Origin: Streptomyces sp. AJS327
Lineage (GTDB): Bacteria; Actinomycetota; Actinomycetes; Streptomycetales; Streptomycetaceae
Direction of reading: 5' to 3'
Length of the DNA: 64,000 nt
NCBI RefSeq assembly: GCF_013450295.1
Contig: NZ_SKBR01000001.1
Coordinates: 1,562,501-1,626,500 of the forward strand
The notes below the pieces were generated by a model. It did not search any database, was not told where the DNA came from, and worked only from the letters and a program-made list of their open reading frames with translations. The translations under genes were made by a program, and so were the position numbers. Of the stretch, positions 19,974 through 29,369 are shown piece by piece (position 1 is the stretch's first letter; each line of letters begins with the position of its first letter).

Positions 19974-21143
19974 GTGAGCCCCACCCCTCCTCCGCACGGG
20001 CCACTCCTCGGTCGGGCGCCACTGCGCGTCGTGCAGGTGCTGGGCGGGGCGTCCCCCGCGTCCGGTGGGGTCTCCTCGACCCGGACCGCCGCGCACGTGC
20101 GCTCGCTGACCGAGGGGCTGGTGGCACGCGGGGTCCGGGTGACCGTCTGCGCGGGTCCCGGCGCCGAGTCACGGTACGGGTTCACCGGCGCCGGGGCGCG
20201 GTTCGCGGCCGTCCCGGCGCAGGGCGGGCCGGAGGCCGTCGCCGCGCTGCGCGCGGTCTGCGCCGGAGCCGACCTGGTCCACGCGCACGGGCTGCGCTCC
20301 GGAATGCTGGCCGCACTGGCGCTGAGCGCCCTGCGCGGCTCCGTCCGGCTCGTCGTCACCTGGCACAACCGGGACTACGGCGAGGGCGCGAGGGGACCGC
20401 TCGTCCGGCTCCTGGAGCGGCGGGTGGCGCGGGCGGCCGAGGTGATGCTGGGCGCGACCGCCGAACTGGTCGACTCCGCCCGGGCGTGCGGCGCGCGGGA
20501 CGCCCGGCTCGCCCCGGTCGGCCTGCCGCACCCCGAGCGGTGCGCCTCCGCCGGGCGGCCTCCGGGACCGGTCACCGACGAGCCGCTGCACGCCCAACTT
20601 GACGCTGTGCGGCGCCCGTTGCTGTTCACCGCCGGACGCCTCGACCGTCACCACGGCCTCGGGACGCTGCTGACGGCGGCGCGCGCCTGGCGCCACCTCA
20701 CCCCGGAACCGGTCCTGGCCATCGCCGGTGCGGGCCCGGCCCGGCCCGCGCTCCAGCGCCGTATCGAACAGGAGGCGCTGCCCGCCCGGTTGGTGGGACC
20801 TCCCGGAGACGCCATCGACCTGCTGGCCCGCGCCGACGTCGCGCTGCTGCCCGCGCGGCACCAGGCGCGGTCGCCGCTGGCCCAGGAGGCGCTGCGCGCC
20901 GGGGTGCCGCTGGTGGCCTGCGCGGTCGGCGGCGTGCCCGAACTTGTCGGGGACGGGGCGCTGTTGGTGCCGAAGGACGATCCGGATGCGCTGGCGGGCG
21001 CGGTGTCCGGTCTGCTGCGCTCGCCGGAGCGCGGGGAGCGGCTGATCGCCGCCGGGCGTGCCCAGGCTGCGAGTTGGGCGACCGAGGCGGACACGGTCGC
21101 CCATGTGCTCAGCGTCTACGACGAGATGACCGGCGCGCACTGA
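19974..21143 (+). CDS. Glycosyltransferase family 4
   Basis: A 389-residue GT-B fold glycosyltransferase. The N-terminal half has LRVVQVLGGASPASGGVSS and DLVHAHGLRSGM; the C-terminal donor-binding half has LLFTAGRLDRHHGLGTLL, and the EX7E-type region around LAQEALRAGVPLVACAVGGVPELVGDGALLVP. Such enzymes transfer a nucleotide-sugar glycosyl group to lipid, polysaccharide or protein acceptors; the substrate is unknown. GTG at 19974 with AGGAG ten bases upstream is favoured; an in-frame ATG 67 codons upstream would add a low-complexity leader. It is convergent with the GH15 gene. Confidence 0.88.
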   Translation: MSPTPPPHGPLLGRAPLRVVQVLGGASPASGGVSSTRTAAHVRSLTEGLVARGVRVTVCAGPGAESRYGFTGAGARFAAVPAQGGPEAVAALRAVCAGADLVHAHGLRSGMLAALALSALRGSVRLVVTWHNRDYGEGARGPLVRLLERRVARAAEVMLGATAELVDSARACGARDARLAPVGLPHPERCASAGRPPGPVTDEPLHAQLDAVRRPLLFTAGRLDRHHGLGTLLTAARAWRHLTPEPVLAIAGAGPARPALQRRIEQEALPARLVGPPGDAIDLLARADVALLPARHQARSPLAQEALRAGVPLVACAVGGVPELVGDGALLVPKDDPDALAGAVSGLLRSPERGERLIAAGRAQAASWATEADTVAHVLSVYDEMTGAH

Positions 21144-21349
21144 ACTGTCCGCCCCACCGGGCCGCGTTCGGCGGGGGTCGGGGCGCGGGGGAGTGGCGCG
21201 TGAGAGAGCGGAGAGGGCGTCGGGGACGCGCGGTGTGCCGCGGTGGCCGCCGACGCCGGGTGGCGGAGGACCGGAGCCCCGGTGGGGCGCGGTCCGGGCT
21301 CCGCCGGGTCGGTGCTGCCCCCCGCCCGTGTGGACGGGGGAGCGCGTGC

Positions 21350-23155
21350 TCAGGCGCCGTAGGCGCCGGAGGCGGTCAGCCGCAGGGCGGTGTCGATCAG
21401 CGGCACATGGCTGAACGCCTGCGGGAAGTTGCCCACTTGACGCTGGAGCCGGGGGTCCCACTCCTCCGCGAGCAGGCCCAGGTCGTTGCGGAGCGCGAGC
21501 AGCCGCTCGAAGAGCTGCCGTGCCTCCTCCACCCGGCCGATCATCGCGAGGTCGTCGGCCAGCCAGAACGAGCAGGCGAGGAAGGCCCCCTCGTCGCCCT
21601 CCAGCCCGTCGACGTTGTCGGGGCCGCTGGAGGTCGGGTACCGCATGACGAAGCCGTCCTCGGTGGACAGCTCCCGCTGGATCGCCTCGATGGTGCCGAT
21701 GACCCGCTTGTCGTCCGGCGGCAGGAAGCCCATCTGCGGGATGAGCAGCAGGGAGGCGTCCAGCTCCTGGGAGCCGTAGGACTGGGTGAAGGTGTTCCGC
21801 TCCTTGTCGTACCCCTTCTCGCAGACCTCGCGGTGGATGTCGTCCCGCAGCGCGCGCCAGCGGTCCAGCGGACCGTCCACCTCACCGGACTCGATCAGCT
21901 TCACCGTGCGGTCGACCGCGACCCAGGCCATCACCTTCGAGTGCACGAAGTGCCGACGCGGTCCGCGCACCTCCCAGATGCCCTCGTCCGGCTCGGTCCA
22001 GTGCTTCTCCAGGTAGCGGATCAGGTTGAGCTGGAGGAGCTGCGCGTAGTCGTTCCGGCCCAGACCGGTCATGTGCGCCAGGTGCAGCGCCTCGGTGACC
22101 TCCCCGTACACGTCCAGCTGGAGCTGTCCGGCGGCGCCGTTGCCCACCCGGACGGGCGCCGAGTTCTCGTACCCCGGCAGCCAGCTCAGCTCCATCTCGC
22201 CCAACTCGCGCTCGCCCGCGATGCCGTACATGATCTGGAGGTTCTCCGGATCGCCCGCGACGGCGCGCAGCAGCCACTCGCGCCAGGCCCGCGCCTCCTC
22301 CCGGTAGCCGGTGCGCAGCAGCGAGGAGAGGGTGATCGCCGCGTCCCGGAGCCAGGTGAAGCGGTAGTCCCAGTTCCGGGAGCCGCCGATGTCCTCCGGG
22401 AGCGAGGTGGTGGGCGCCGCGACGATCCCGCCGGTCGGCGCGTACGTCAGGGCCTTCAGGGTGATCAGCGAGCGGACCACCGCCTCCCGGTACGGGCCCT
22501 GGTAGGTGCACTGCTCCACCCACTCGCGCCAGAACTCCTCGGTGACCTCCAGCGCGGACTCGGCCTCCGGTGGCTCCGGCGGCTCCCGGTGCGAGGCCTG
22601 CCAGCTGATGGCGAGCGCGATCCGGTCCCCGGCCTTCACGGTGAAGTCCGAGTAGGTGGTGAGGTCCTGGCCGTAGGTCTCGACGTCGCTGTCCAGCCAC
22701 ACCGAGTCGGGCCCGGCGACGGCCGCGGTGCGGTGGTCGACCCGGTGCACCCACGGCACCACCCAGCCGTACGAGAAGCGCATCCGCAGCGCGGAGCGCA
22801 TCGGCACCCGGCCGCTGACCCCCTCCACGATCCGGACGAGTTGCGGGGCGTGCGTCCCGCGCGGCGGCATGAAGTCGATGACCCGGACGGAGCCGCGTGG
22901 GGTGTCCCACTCGGACTCCAGGATGAGGGAGTCCCCCCGGTAGCGCCTGCGGTCGGCCGGAGGGGGTTCCCCTCCGGCCGCGTGCGCGGGGCCGAGCCGC
23001 CAGAAGCCGTGCTCCTCCGTGCCCAGCAGACTCGCGAACACCGCGTGCGAGTCGAATCTGGGGAGGCAGAGCCAGTCGGCCGAACCGTCCCGTCCGATGA
23101 GGGCGGCGGTCTGCATATCCCCGATGAGTGCGTAATCCTCGATACGCCCAGCCAC
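21350..23155 (-). CDS. Glycoside hydrolase family 15 (glucoamylase/trehalase-like)
   Basis: A 601-residue GH15-type enzyme. The N-terminal beta domain begins VAGRIEDYALIGDMQTAAL and SADWLCLPRFDS; the (alpha/alpha)6 catalytic domain contains GGSRNWDYRFTWLRDAAIT, EPDEGIWEVRG (candidate general acid Glu) and GLLAEEWDP (candidate base Glu). GH15 enzymes of this bacterial group hydrolyse alpha-glucans, dextran or trehalose. The GTG at 23155 with CTGGAG nearby is preferred; an upstream in-frame start adds 74 residues of non-conserved Arg/Pro-rich sequence. There is no signal peptide, so it is probably cytoplasmic. It is divergent from pyrG. Confidence 0.92.
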   Translation of the reverse strand: MAGRIEDYALIGDMQTAALIGRDGSADWLCLPRFDSHAVFASLLGTEEHGFWRLGPAHAAGGEPPPADRRRYRGDSLILESEWDTPRGSVRVIDFMPPRGTHAPQLVRIVEGVSGRVPMRSALRMRFSYGWVVPWVHRVDHRTAAVAGPDSVWLDSDVETYGQDLTTYSDFTVKAGDRIALAISWQASHREPPEPPEAESALEVTEEFWREWVEQCTYQGPYREAVVRSLITLKALTYAPTGGIVAAPTTSLPEDIGGSRNWDYRFTWLRDAAITLSSLLRTGYREEARAWREWLLRAVAGDPENLQIMYGIAGERELGEMELSWLPGYENSAPVRVGNGAAGQLQLDVYGEVTEALHLAHMTGLGRNDYAQLLQLNLIRYLEKHWTEPDEGIWEVRGPRRHFVHSKVMAWVAVDRTVKLIESGEVDGPLDRWRALRDDIHREVCEKGYDKERNTFTQSYGSQELDASLLLIPQMGFLPPDDKRVIGTIEAIQRELSTEDGFVMRYPTSSGPDNVDGLEGDEGAFLACSFWLADDLAMIGRVEEARQLFERLLALRNDLGLLAEEWDPRLQRQVGNFPQAFSHVPLIDTALRLTASGAYGA

Positions 23156-23748
23156 GTGCGTCTCCAGTCGAACTGTGGCGTGGCGTCCCCGTGGGACGCC
23201 CGACATGACCTGCGATTTCCCAACCCGCCCGGAGAGGTACCGGGCAGGGTACGACGCGGCGGCGGGACCCGCCCGACGGCCACCGCGAGGGTGTGGCGTG
23301 AGGGGTGAACGACCGGCCGGACGCGACCGCCGTGATCTGACCGCCACGGTAGAGCAGAAAGGGCCCTGCTGTGGCACGCCTGGACCGATTCCGTCCCACC
23401 AGCTCCGCGCGGCGGACCCGGCGCCGCCCGGCCGCCCACCCGGGCCCGCGCCGGGACCCGTTCCGCGGGCCGCGCCCAGGTCCGGTCCGCGCCCGCTCCC
23501 AGGGCCGCTCCCAGGGCGTTCCCAGGGCGTTCCGAGGTCCGTGGACGTCCTCCGAGGGGCGGCTCGGACGGTCGCTGATACCCTGGTAGCCCGTGGACCG
23601 GTGGGCCCAGCTCATCCGTCGAATCGGCCTCTTCCCTTCCGGGATCCCGTCGGCGCGGCAGCCCCCCGAACCGCAGCGTCGGCCCCCGTGCATCGTGGCA
23701 GGGCGTCCGCCGCACTCCACCACGCGACCACGGGAGCCCCACTTGGCC
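23156..23748. other. Divergent intergenic region upstream of pyrG
   Basis: A 593-base region between the GH15 and pyrG starts. It should contain both promoters; TACCCT near 23579 is a possible -10 on the plus strand. It also holds a small tandem repeat (separate entry). No gene is supported. Confidence 0.5.
23495..23537 (+). repeat. Tandem repeat, four copies of an 11-12 bp unit
   Basis: Four units of about 11 bp (GCTCCCAGGGC, twice; GTTCCCAGGGC; GTTCCGAGG) lie head to tail in the gap upstream of pyrG. The unit drifts slightly between copies. It is either slippage-generated filler or a protein-binding array. Confidence 0.75.
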
Positions 23749-25491
23749 ATGCCGCCTGCAACCATGACGACCAAGCACCTCTTCGTCACCGGGGGCGTCG
23801 CCTCCTCGCTCGGCAAGGGGCTCACCGCCTCCAGCCTGGGCGCGCTGCTCAAGGCACGGGGTTTGCGGGTGACGATGCAGAAGCTCGACCCCTACCTCAA
23901 CGTCGACCCCGGCACGATGAACCCCTTCCAGCACGGTGAGGTGTTCGTCACCAACGACGGTGCCGAGACTGACCTCGACATCGGGCACTACGAGCGCTTC
24001 CTCGACGTCGACCTGGACGCCTCCGCCAACGTCACCACCGGGCAGGTCTACTCCTCGGTGATCGCCAAGGAGCGGCGCGGCGAGTACCTGGGTGACACGG
24101 TCCAGGTGATCCCGCACATCACCAACGAGATCAAGCACCGCATCCGGCGGATGGCCACCGACGACGTCGACGTCGTGATCACCGAGGTCGGGGGCACGGT
24201 CGGGGACATCGAGTCGCTCCCGTTCCTGGAGGCCGTCCGGCAGGTGCGGCACGAGGTGGGGCGGGACAACGTCTTCGTCGTGCACATCTCGCTGCTGCCG
24301 TACATCGGCCCGTCCGGGGAGCTGAAGACCAAGCCGACCCAGCACTCGGTCGCGGCGCTGCGGAACATCGGCATCCAGCCGGACGCGATCGTGCTGCGCG
24401 CCGACCGCGAGGTGCCCACCGCGATCAAGCGGAAGATCTCGCTGATGTGTGACGTCGACGACGCCGCCGTGGTCGCCGCCATCGACGCGAAGTCGATCTA
24501 CGACATCCCGAAGGTCCTGCACACCGAGGGGCTCGACGCCTACGTCGTCCGGAAACTGGACCTGCCCTTCCGGGACGTGGACTGGAGCCAGTGGGACGAC
24601 CTGCTGCGCCGGGTCCACGAGCCCGACCACGAGGTGACCGTCGCGCTCGTCGGCAAGTACGTCGACCTGCCGGACGCCTACCTCTCGGTCACCGAGGCGC
24701 TGCGCGCCGGCGGCTTCGCCAACCGGGCCCGGGTGCACATCAAGTGGGTCACCTCGGACGACTGCCGTACCCCGGAGGGCGCGGCGCGACAGCTCGCCGA
24801 CTGCGACGCGGTCTGTATCCCGGGCGGATTCGGCGACCGCGGTGTCCAGGGCAAGGTCAGCGCGATCCGGTACGCCAGGGAGAACCGGCTGCCGCTGCTC
24901 GGGCTCTGCCTGGGCCTCCAGTGCGTGGTGGTGGAGGCGGCCCGCAACCTGGCGGGTATCGCGGACGCCAACAGCACCGAGTTCGACCAGGGCACCGCGC
25001 ATCCGGTGATCTCCACCATGGAGGAGCAGCTGGACATCGTCGCCGGGGACGGCGATCTCGGCGGCACCATGCGGCTGGGGCTCTACCCGGCCAAGCTCGC
25101 CGAGGGCTCGATCGCGCGCGAGGTGTACGGCGGTGAGCCGTACGTCGAGGAGCGCCACCGGCACCGGTACGAGGTCAACAACCAGTACCGGAGCGAGCTG
25201 GAGAAGAAGGCGGGGCTGGTGTTCTCCGGAACCTCCCCCGACAACCGGCTGGTCGAGTACGTCGAGTACCCCCGCGAGGTCCACCCGTACCTGATCGCCA
25301 CCCAGGCCCACCCGGAGCTGCGCTCCCGGCCGACCCGTCCGCACCCGCTGTTCGCCGGGCTCGCCCGGGCCGCGGTGGAGCGGCAGGCGGAGCGGTCCAC
25401 CAGCGGGCCGTTGGCCACCGGCGCCGAGCCGGACGGGCTGAGCGACCCGGCGCACCCCGGGACCGCGGCGAACGCTGGAGAGGGAGCCTGA
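23749..25491 (+). CDS. pyrG: CTP synthase
   Basis: A 580-residue CTP synthase, converting UTP and glutamine to CTP. The synthetase domain starts [21 protein letters not shown] with the P-loop, then [22 protein letters not shown]. The class I glutamine amidotransferase domain has the oxyanion GGFGDRG, nucleophile Cys387 in GLCLGLQ, and His521/Glu523 in QAHPEL. Length is about 30 residues more than most bacterial enzymes because of a C-terminal tail of low complexity. The start is uncertain: GGGAG (23732-23736) is best spaced for a TTG at 23743, which would add two residues. It is followed after two bases by a NUDIX gene, an arrangement common in actinobacteria. Confidence 0.96.
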   Translation: MPPATMTTKHLFVTGGVASSLGKGLTASSLGALLKARGLRVTMQKLDPYLNVDPGTMNPFQHGEVFVTNDGAETDLDIGHYERFLDVDLDASANVTTGQVYSSVIAKERRGEYLGDTVQVIPHITNEIKHRIRRMATDDVDVVITEVGGTVGDIESLPFLEAVRQVRHEVGRDNVFVVHISLLPYIGPSGELKTKPTQHSVAALRNIGIQPDAIVLRADREVPTAIKRKISLMCDVDDAAVVAAIDAKSIYDIPKVLHTEGLDAYVVRKLDLPFRDVDWSQWDDLLRRVHEPDHEVTVALVGKYVDLPDAYLSVTEALRAGGFANRARVHIKWVTSDDCRTPEGAARQLADCDAVCIPGGFGDRGVQGKVSAIRYARENRLPLLGLCLGLQCVVVEAARNLAGIADANSTEFDQGTAHPVISTMEEQLDIVAGDGDLGGTMRLGLYPAKLAEGSIAREVYGGEPYVEERHRHRYEVNNQYRSELEKKAGLVFSGTSPDNRLVEYVEYPREVHPYLIATQAHPELRSRPTRPHPLFAGLARAAVERQAERSTSGPLATGAEPDGLSDPAHPGTAANAGEGA

Positions 25492-25493
25492 CG

Positions 25494-26138
25494 ATGGCGG
25501 AGCACCCCGAACTCGTCGACGTACCGGAGGAGTGGCGCGTCACCGGGACGGCCACCCCCTTCCAGGGCAAGAAGACCAGCGTCCGCACGGACGACGTGGT
25601 CATGCCGGACGGCGGCGTCGCGCGGCGCGACTACCAGGTCCACCCGGGCTCGGTCGCGGTGCTCGCGCTGGACGAGGAGGACCGGGTGCTGGTGCTCAGC
25701 CAGTACCGGCACCCGGTGCGCTGGAAGCTGTGGGAGATCCCGGCCGGACTGCTCGACGTCCCCGGCGAGAACCCGCTCCACGCGGCCGAGCGCGAGCTGT
25801 ACGAGGAGGCCCACGTCCAGGCCACGGACTGGCGTGTGCTGGTCGACGTGTACACCACGCCCGGCGGCTGCGACGAGGCCGTCCGGATCTTCCTCGCCCG
25901 TGGGGTCACCGAGGCGGAGGGCGAGCGGTTCGCCGTGTTCGCCGAGGAGGCCGCGATGGAGCTGGCCCGGGTCCCGCTGGACGAGCTGGTCCAGGGGGCA
26001 CTCGCCGGGCGGCTGCACAACAATTGCCTGGTGGTGGGGGCGCTGGCGCTCCACGCGGCCCGCTCCTCGGCCGAGGGGCTGGAGGGACTGCGCCCCGCCG
26101 AGGCGCCCTGGCCCGCCCGCCCCTTCCAGCCGTCCTGA
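25494..26138 (+). CDS. NUDIX hydrolase (ADP-ribose pyrophosphatase type)
   Basis: A 214-residue NUDIX protein. The NUDIX box reads GENPLHAAERELYEEAHV, with the metal-binding REL-x-EE intact but His in place of the usual Gly near its end. The preceding VLSQYRHPVRWKLWEIPAGLLD is typical of ADP-ribose pyrophosphatases, which cut ADP-ribose to AMP and ribose 5-phosphate. It starts two bases after the pyrG stop, and the end of pyrG carries its GGAGAGGGA ribosome binding site, so the two are co-transcribed. Confidence 0.92.
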   Translation: MAEHPELVDVPEEWRVTGTATPFQGKKTSVRTDDVVMPDGGVARRDYQVHPGSVAVLALDEEDRVLVLSQYRHPVRWKLWEIPAGLLDVPGENPLHAAERELYEEAHVQATDWRVLVDVYTTPGGCDEAVRIFLARGVTEAEGERFAVFAEEAAMELARVPLDELVQGALAGRLHNNCLVVGALALHAARSSAEGLEGLRPAEAPWPARPFQPS

Positions 26139-26629
26139 CGCGGAGTCGCCGGGCCCGGCCGTAGCCCGACGGATCCGGGGGCCCGGGCGGATCAGGTGGG
26201 CGCGTGTGGTGGCGGACGTGATCCCCGTCCGCCCCCTCGCCCGCCGGTCGCCGGGGGCGCCCGGAGCGTGCCCCGGGGCCGCTGGACCGAAGTGGTGAGC
26301 TTCCGTATCCGAGCCGCCGCGCGCCCCGACGCCCCTTCCCCGGGTGAACTAAGGTGCTTTTTCTTGGATCACATGGTCCGAACGGCGTGCCACCCGGTAC
26401 GTCCTCGGGCCCACGTGGGGAGCCGACGGCGAGCGCCGCGCCCCGCCGTATGAGGGACCGCTTCCGGGCCGCACGCCCGGGAGGCGTCCGTACGTCCGGC
26501 GCGGTGCCCCGGGCACGGACCGCCGTGGGCCCGGGCCCACGGCGCCCGGGACGAGCCGTCCGGGGCGGTGTGAACCGGCGGCGGCCCGCGGGCTCGTGCG
26601 CGCAGGCTCAGGTGGACGGGAGCGTACCG
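26139..26629. other. Intergenic region before the STAND NTPase gene
   Basis: A 491-base gap. A short AT-richer patch (AAGGTGCTTTTTCTTGG, near 26351-26367) interrupts otherwise very GC-rich sequence and may mark a promoter or the upstream gene's terminator. No gene is supported. Confidence 0.5.
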
Positions 26630-29074
26630 GTGACGGATCAGGCGGTTCAGCCAGCGGAAACCCCCGCCCCCACGACGGACCCGACAGACCCGACAGACCC
26701 GACAGAACCGACTGATCCGGCGAGCCCGGCGGGTCCGGCGGGCACGACGGACCGTCCGGAGGGTCCCGACGCCGGTCCCACGGGAAGCCCCACCGAGGAA
26801 GCCACGGAGCGCGCGGGAAGCCCCACCGAGGAGGCCCCGGTGGAGCCCGCGTCCGCCAGCTCCCCACTCCCCGCCGACTCCCCGGCCGGGACCGTCGCGG
26901 CCACCGGGTCTCCCGTCCCGCCCGTTCCGGCCCCGGAGCCCCGGACCGGGGAAGCCGCGAACCGTCCGGCCCCCAGCGGGCCCACCGCCTCCGGCACCCC
27001 CACCGCCCCCGCCGCCCGGGTGCACGCCCCGCCCGCCGAACGCCCCGGCTCGCCGGCCCGGCCGCCAGCCGACTTCCTGGGCCGCCGCCGTGAACTGCGC
27101 CAGCTGGCCACCGACATCGAGCACGCCGGGCTCGACACCCTCGCGGGACGTCCCTCCCCCCACAGCCGGGTGCTGCTGATCGCGGGCGTGCCCGGCTCCG
27201 GACGCACCACCCTGGCCGAGGCGTTCGTGCGCGGTGTCGCCGACCGTTACCCGGACGGGGTGCTGCGCGCCCGGCTCACCGACCCCCACGGAGAACCGGT
27301 GCCGGTCGAACAGGCCGCCCGCGAGATCCTCGCCACACTCGACGGGCCGCGGGTCCCACCGGGAGCGGGGGAGGAGGAGCTGACCGAGGCGGTCCGCACG
27401 GCCCTCACCGGACGCGCCGCCGTGCTGTTCCTGGACGACGTGGCGGACCCGGCGCACCTGCTGGACCTGCTGCCCGACAGCCGCGAGTGCCTGGTCGTCG
27501 CGGTCTCCTCCGGCCCGCTCACCGGCGTCCCCGACGTACGGCCCTGCGCGCTCGGCGGACTGGACCGTGCCTCCGCCGTCGAACTCCTCGCCCGCCGCGC
27601 CGGATCCGCGCCCCGGATCACCGTCGACCCGCGCGGGGCGGAACTGCTGGCCGAGGCGTGCGGGGACCTGCCCGCCGCGCTCGCGCTGACCGGCGGATGG
27701 CTCAGCGCGCACCCGACGGCCTCGGTCGCGGACGCCGCCCGGGCCCTCGCCCGCCCCGGGACCGCGCCCTCCGGGGAGCCGGGCACCCGCACCCCGCTGA
27801 CCCGCGCCTTCCGGCTGGCCTACGACGCCCTCCCGGCACCGACGGCCCGGCTCGCCCGCCTGCTGACGCTCGCCCCCGGCGGTGTCGCCGACGCGCACGG
27901 CGCGTCCGCGCTCGCCGGATGCGCGGTGCCGGAGGCCATCGCGATCCTGACCGACCTGGAGCGGCTGGGGCTGTTGCGCGCGCTCCCCCCGGACCGCTAC
28001 GCGGTACCCGGCTGCCTCGACCCGCTGCTCCGCGCCGAACTCGCCGAGCGGGAGCGGGAGAGCGAGGCGCTGCTGGCCCGGGCCCGGATGCTGGAGCGGA
28101 TGGTGCGGCAGCTCCAGGCGTGCCGCGCCGTCACCGAACCAGCCGGTTCACCGGCGCGGGAACGTCTCGCAGCGCAGCCCCGCCCCCTGCGCTTCGAGAG
28201 CCCGGCCGAGGCCCGGGACTGGCTGACGGCACGCCGTCCGGCGCTGCTGACCGCCGTCCGCTCGGCCGTCGAGGAGGGGGGCGAACTGGACAGTCTGGCC
28301 CGCCGGATGGTCTCGGCCCTCGCCCGCGCCCTGGAGGCGCACCGGACGCCCGAGGAGTCGGCCCCGGACGTCTACCGGCTGCACGAGCTGGTGCTGCGGG
28401 TCGCCGCGCGCGGTGGCCCGGCCCGGGAGGAGGCCGCGGCCCTGCTGAACCTGGGCGACCTCGACGCGCACGCGGAGCGGCTGCCGGAGGCGCTCGCCCG
28501 CTACCGGGCCGCGCTGGACGCGGCCCGCGCCGCCCGGGACGAGCTGGCCGCCTGCCGGGCTCTGGAGTCGATCGGCGACACCCACGCGGAACAGGAGGAC
28601 TGGTCCCGCGCCGCCGACTGGTACGGGCGCGCGCTCGCCGGACGGCAGGCGCGGGGCGGGGACGGCGCGGCGGCGGCCCGGCTGCACGGCAGGCTCGGCG
28701 CGGTGCTGGGCCGGTCCGGGCGCTGGGGCGAGGCGCTGCGCGAGTGGCGCGCCGCGGCGGCGCTGCTCCGGCGGCTGGGGGACACCTGGGCGTGGGCGCG
28801 GGCGCTGGCGGAGGTCGCCGAGGCGCAGGACCGGGCCGGGCGGCCGAAGGAGGCGCTGCGCGCCTGGGAGCAGGCGCTGTCCGCCGCCGAACGCGCGGGG
28901 GACCCGCGGCTGGAGGGGCATGTCAACCTGCGGCTGGCCGGAGCGCTGGAGCGGGTGGGCGAGCGCCGGGCCGCGCGGGAGCGGGGACGGGCAGGTCAGC
29001 GGTTGCTGGACCGGGCGGCGGCGGAGGGGGCGGTCCGGAGCCCGGAAAACGGAACTACCGCCACCGGTGTCTGA
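26630..29074 (+). CDS. STAND-like NTPase with C-terminal TPRs; Arg in place of Walker A Lys
   Basis: An 814-residue protein. Residues 1-150 are disordered and Pro/Thr-rich, including TDPTDPTDPTEPTDP coded by a DNA tandem repeat. FLGRRRELRQLATDIE marks the start of an NB-ARC/STAND-type NTPase. Walker A is GVPGSGRTT (186-194) with Arg192 where Lys is canonical. Walker B is LFLDDV; a GLPL-like CGDLPAALALTGG follows. Residues about 590-800 are helical pairs such as ARYRAALDAARAARDELAACRALESIG, i.e. TPRs. The architecture resembles regulatory STAND ATPases (AfsR-like) without a DNA-binding domain. GTG 26630 has GGGAG seven bases upstream; an in-frame ATG 92 codons earlier is less likely. Function unknown. 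Confidence 0.85.
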   Translation: MTDQAVQPAETPAPTTDPTDPTDPTEPTDPASPAGPAGTTDRPEGPDAGPTGSPTEEATERAGSPTEEAPVEPASASSPLPADSPAGTVAATGSPVPPVPAPEPRTGEAANRPAPSGPTASGTPTAPAARVHAPPAERPGSPARPPADFLGRRRELRQLATDIEHAGLDTLAGRPSPHSRVLLIAGVPGSGRTTLAEAFVRGVADRYPDGVLRARLTDPHGEPVPVEQAAREILATLDGPRVPPGAGEEELTEAVRTALTGRAAVLFLDDVADPAHLLDLLPDSRECLVVAVSSGPLTGVPDVRPCALGGLDRASAVELLARRAGSAPRITVDPRGAELLAEACGDLPAALALTGGWLSAHPTASVADAARALARPGTAPSGEPGTRTPLTRAFRLAYDALPAPTARLARLLTLAPGGVADAHGASALAGCAVPEAIAILTDLERLGLLRALPPDRYAVPGCLDPLLRAELAERERESEALLARARMLERMVRQLQACRAVTEPAGSPARERLAAQPRPLRFESPAEARDWLTARRPALLTAVRSAVEEGGELDSLARRMVSALARALEAHRTPEESAPDVYRLHELVLRVAARGGPAREEAAALLNLGDLDAHAERLPEALARYRAALDAARAARDELAACRALESIGDTHAEQEDWSRAADWYGRALAGRQARGGDGAAAARLHGRLGAVLGRSGRWGEALREWRAAAALLRRLGDTWAWARALAEVAEAQDRAGRPKEALRAWEQALSAAERAGDPRLEGHVNLRLAGALERVGERRAARERGRAGQRLLDRAAAEGAVRSPENGTTATGV

Positions 29075-29130
29075 TCGCGTTACCTGGGAAACATATAGCA
29101 AGGCGCGATTAGATGGACCCTTTGTAAGGC

Positions 29131-29158
29131 TAGACAGTGCGAGATCCTTCATTAGAAT
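29131..29158 (+). promoter_or_regulatory. Probable HrdB-type promoter of ald
   Basis: TAGACA (29131-29136) and TAGAAT (29153-29158) are separated by 16 bases and match the vegetative -35 TTGACA and -10 TANNNT well. It lies in a distinctly AT-richer patch. Transcription would start near 29165 and leave an untranslated leader of about 200 bases before ald, containing several GGTAT/ATACC half-sites. Confidence 0.65.
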
Positions 29159-29369
29159 GGTCGCGCCGTGGCCCTCCGTGGGTATCCGTCTGGGTTCGCG
29201 TTGGTCCGCACCGTTCCATGCCGCCACCTGCGGGTATGGAGCGGTATCGATCGACTCGTGCCGGTTTTCCCTGCGTCCCTGATGTCGCTCGGTATCCACC
29301 CATACATACCGGGAGATCACGGGACGTGCCCCGGCCGTCCCTGTCCTCCGAACCCCTGAGCCAAGGACT

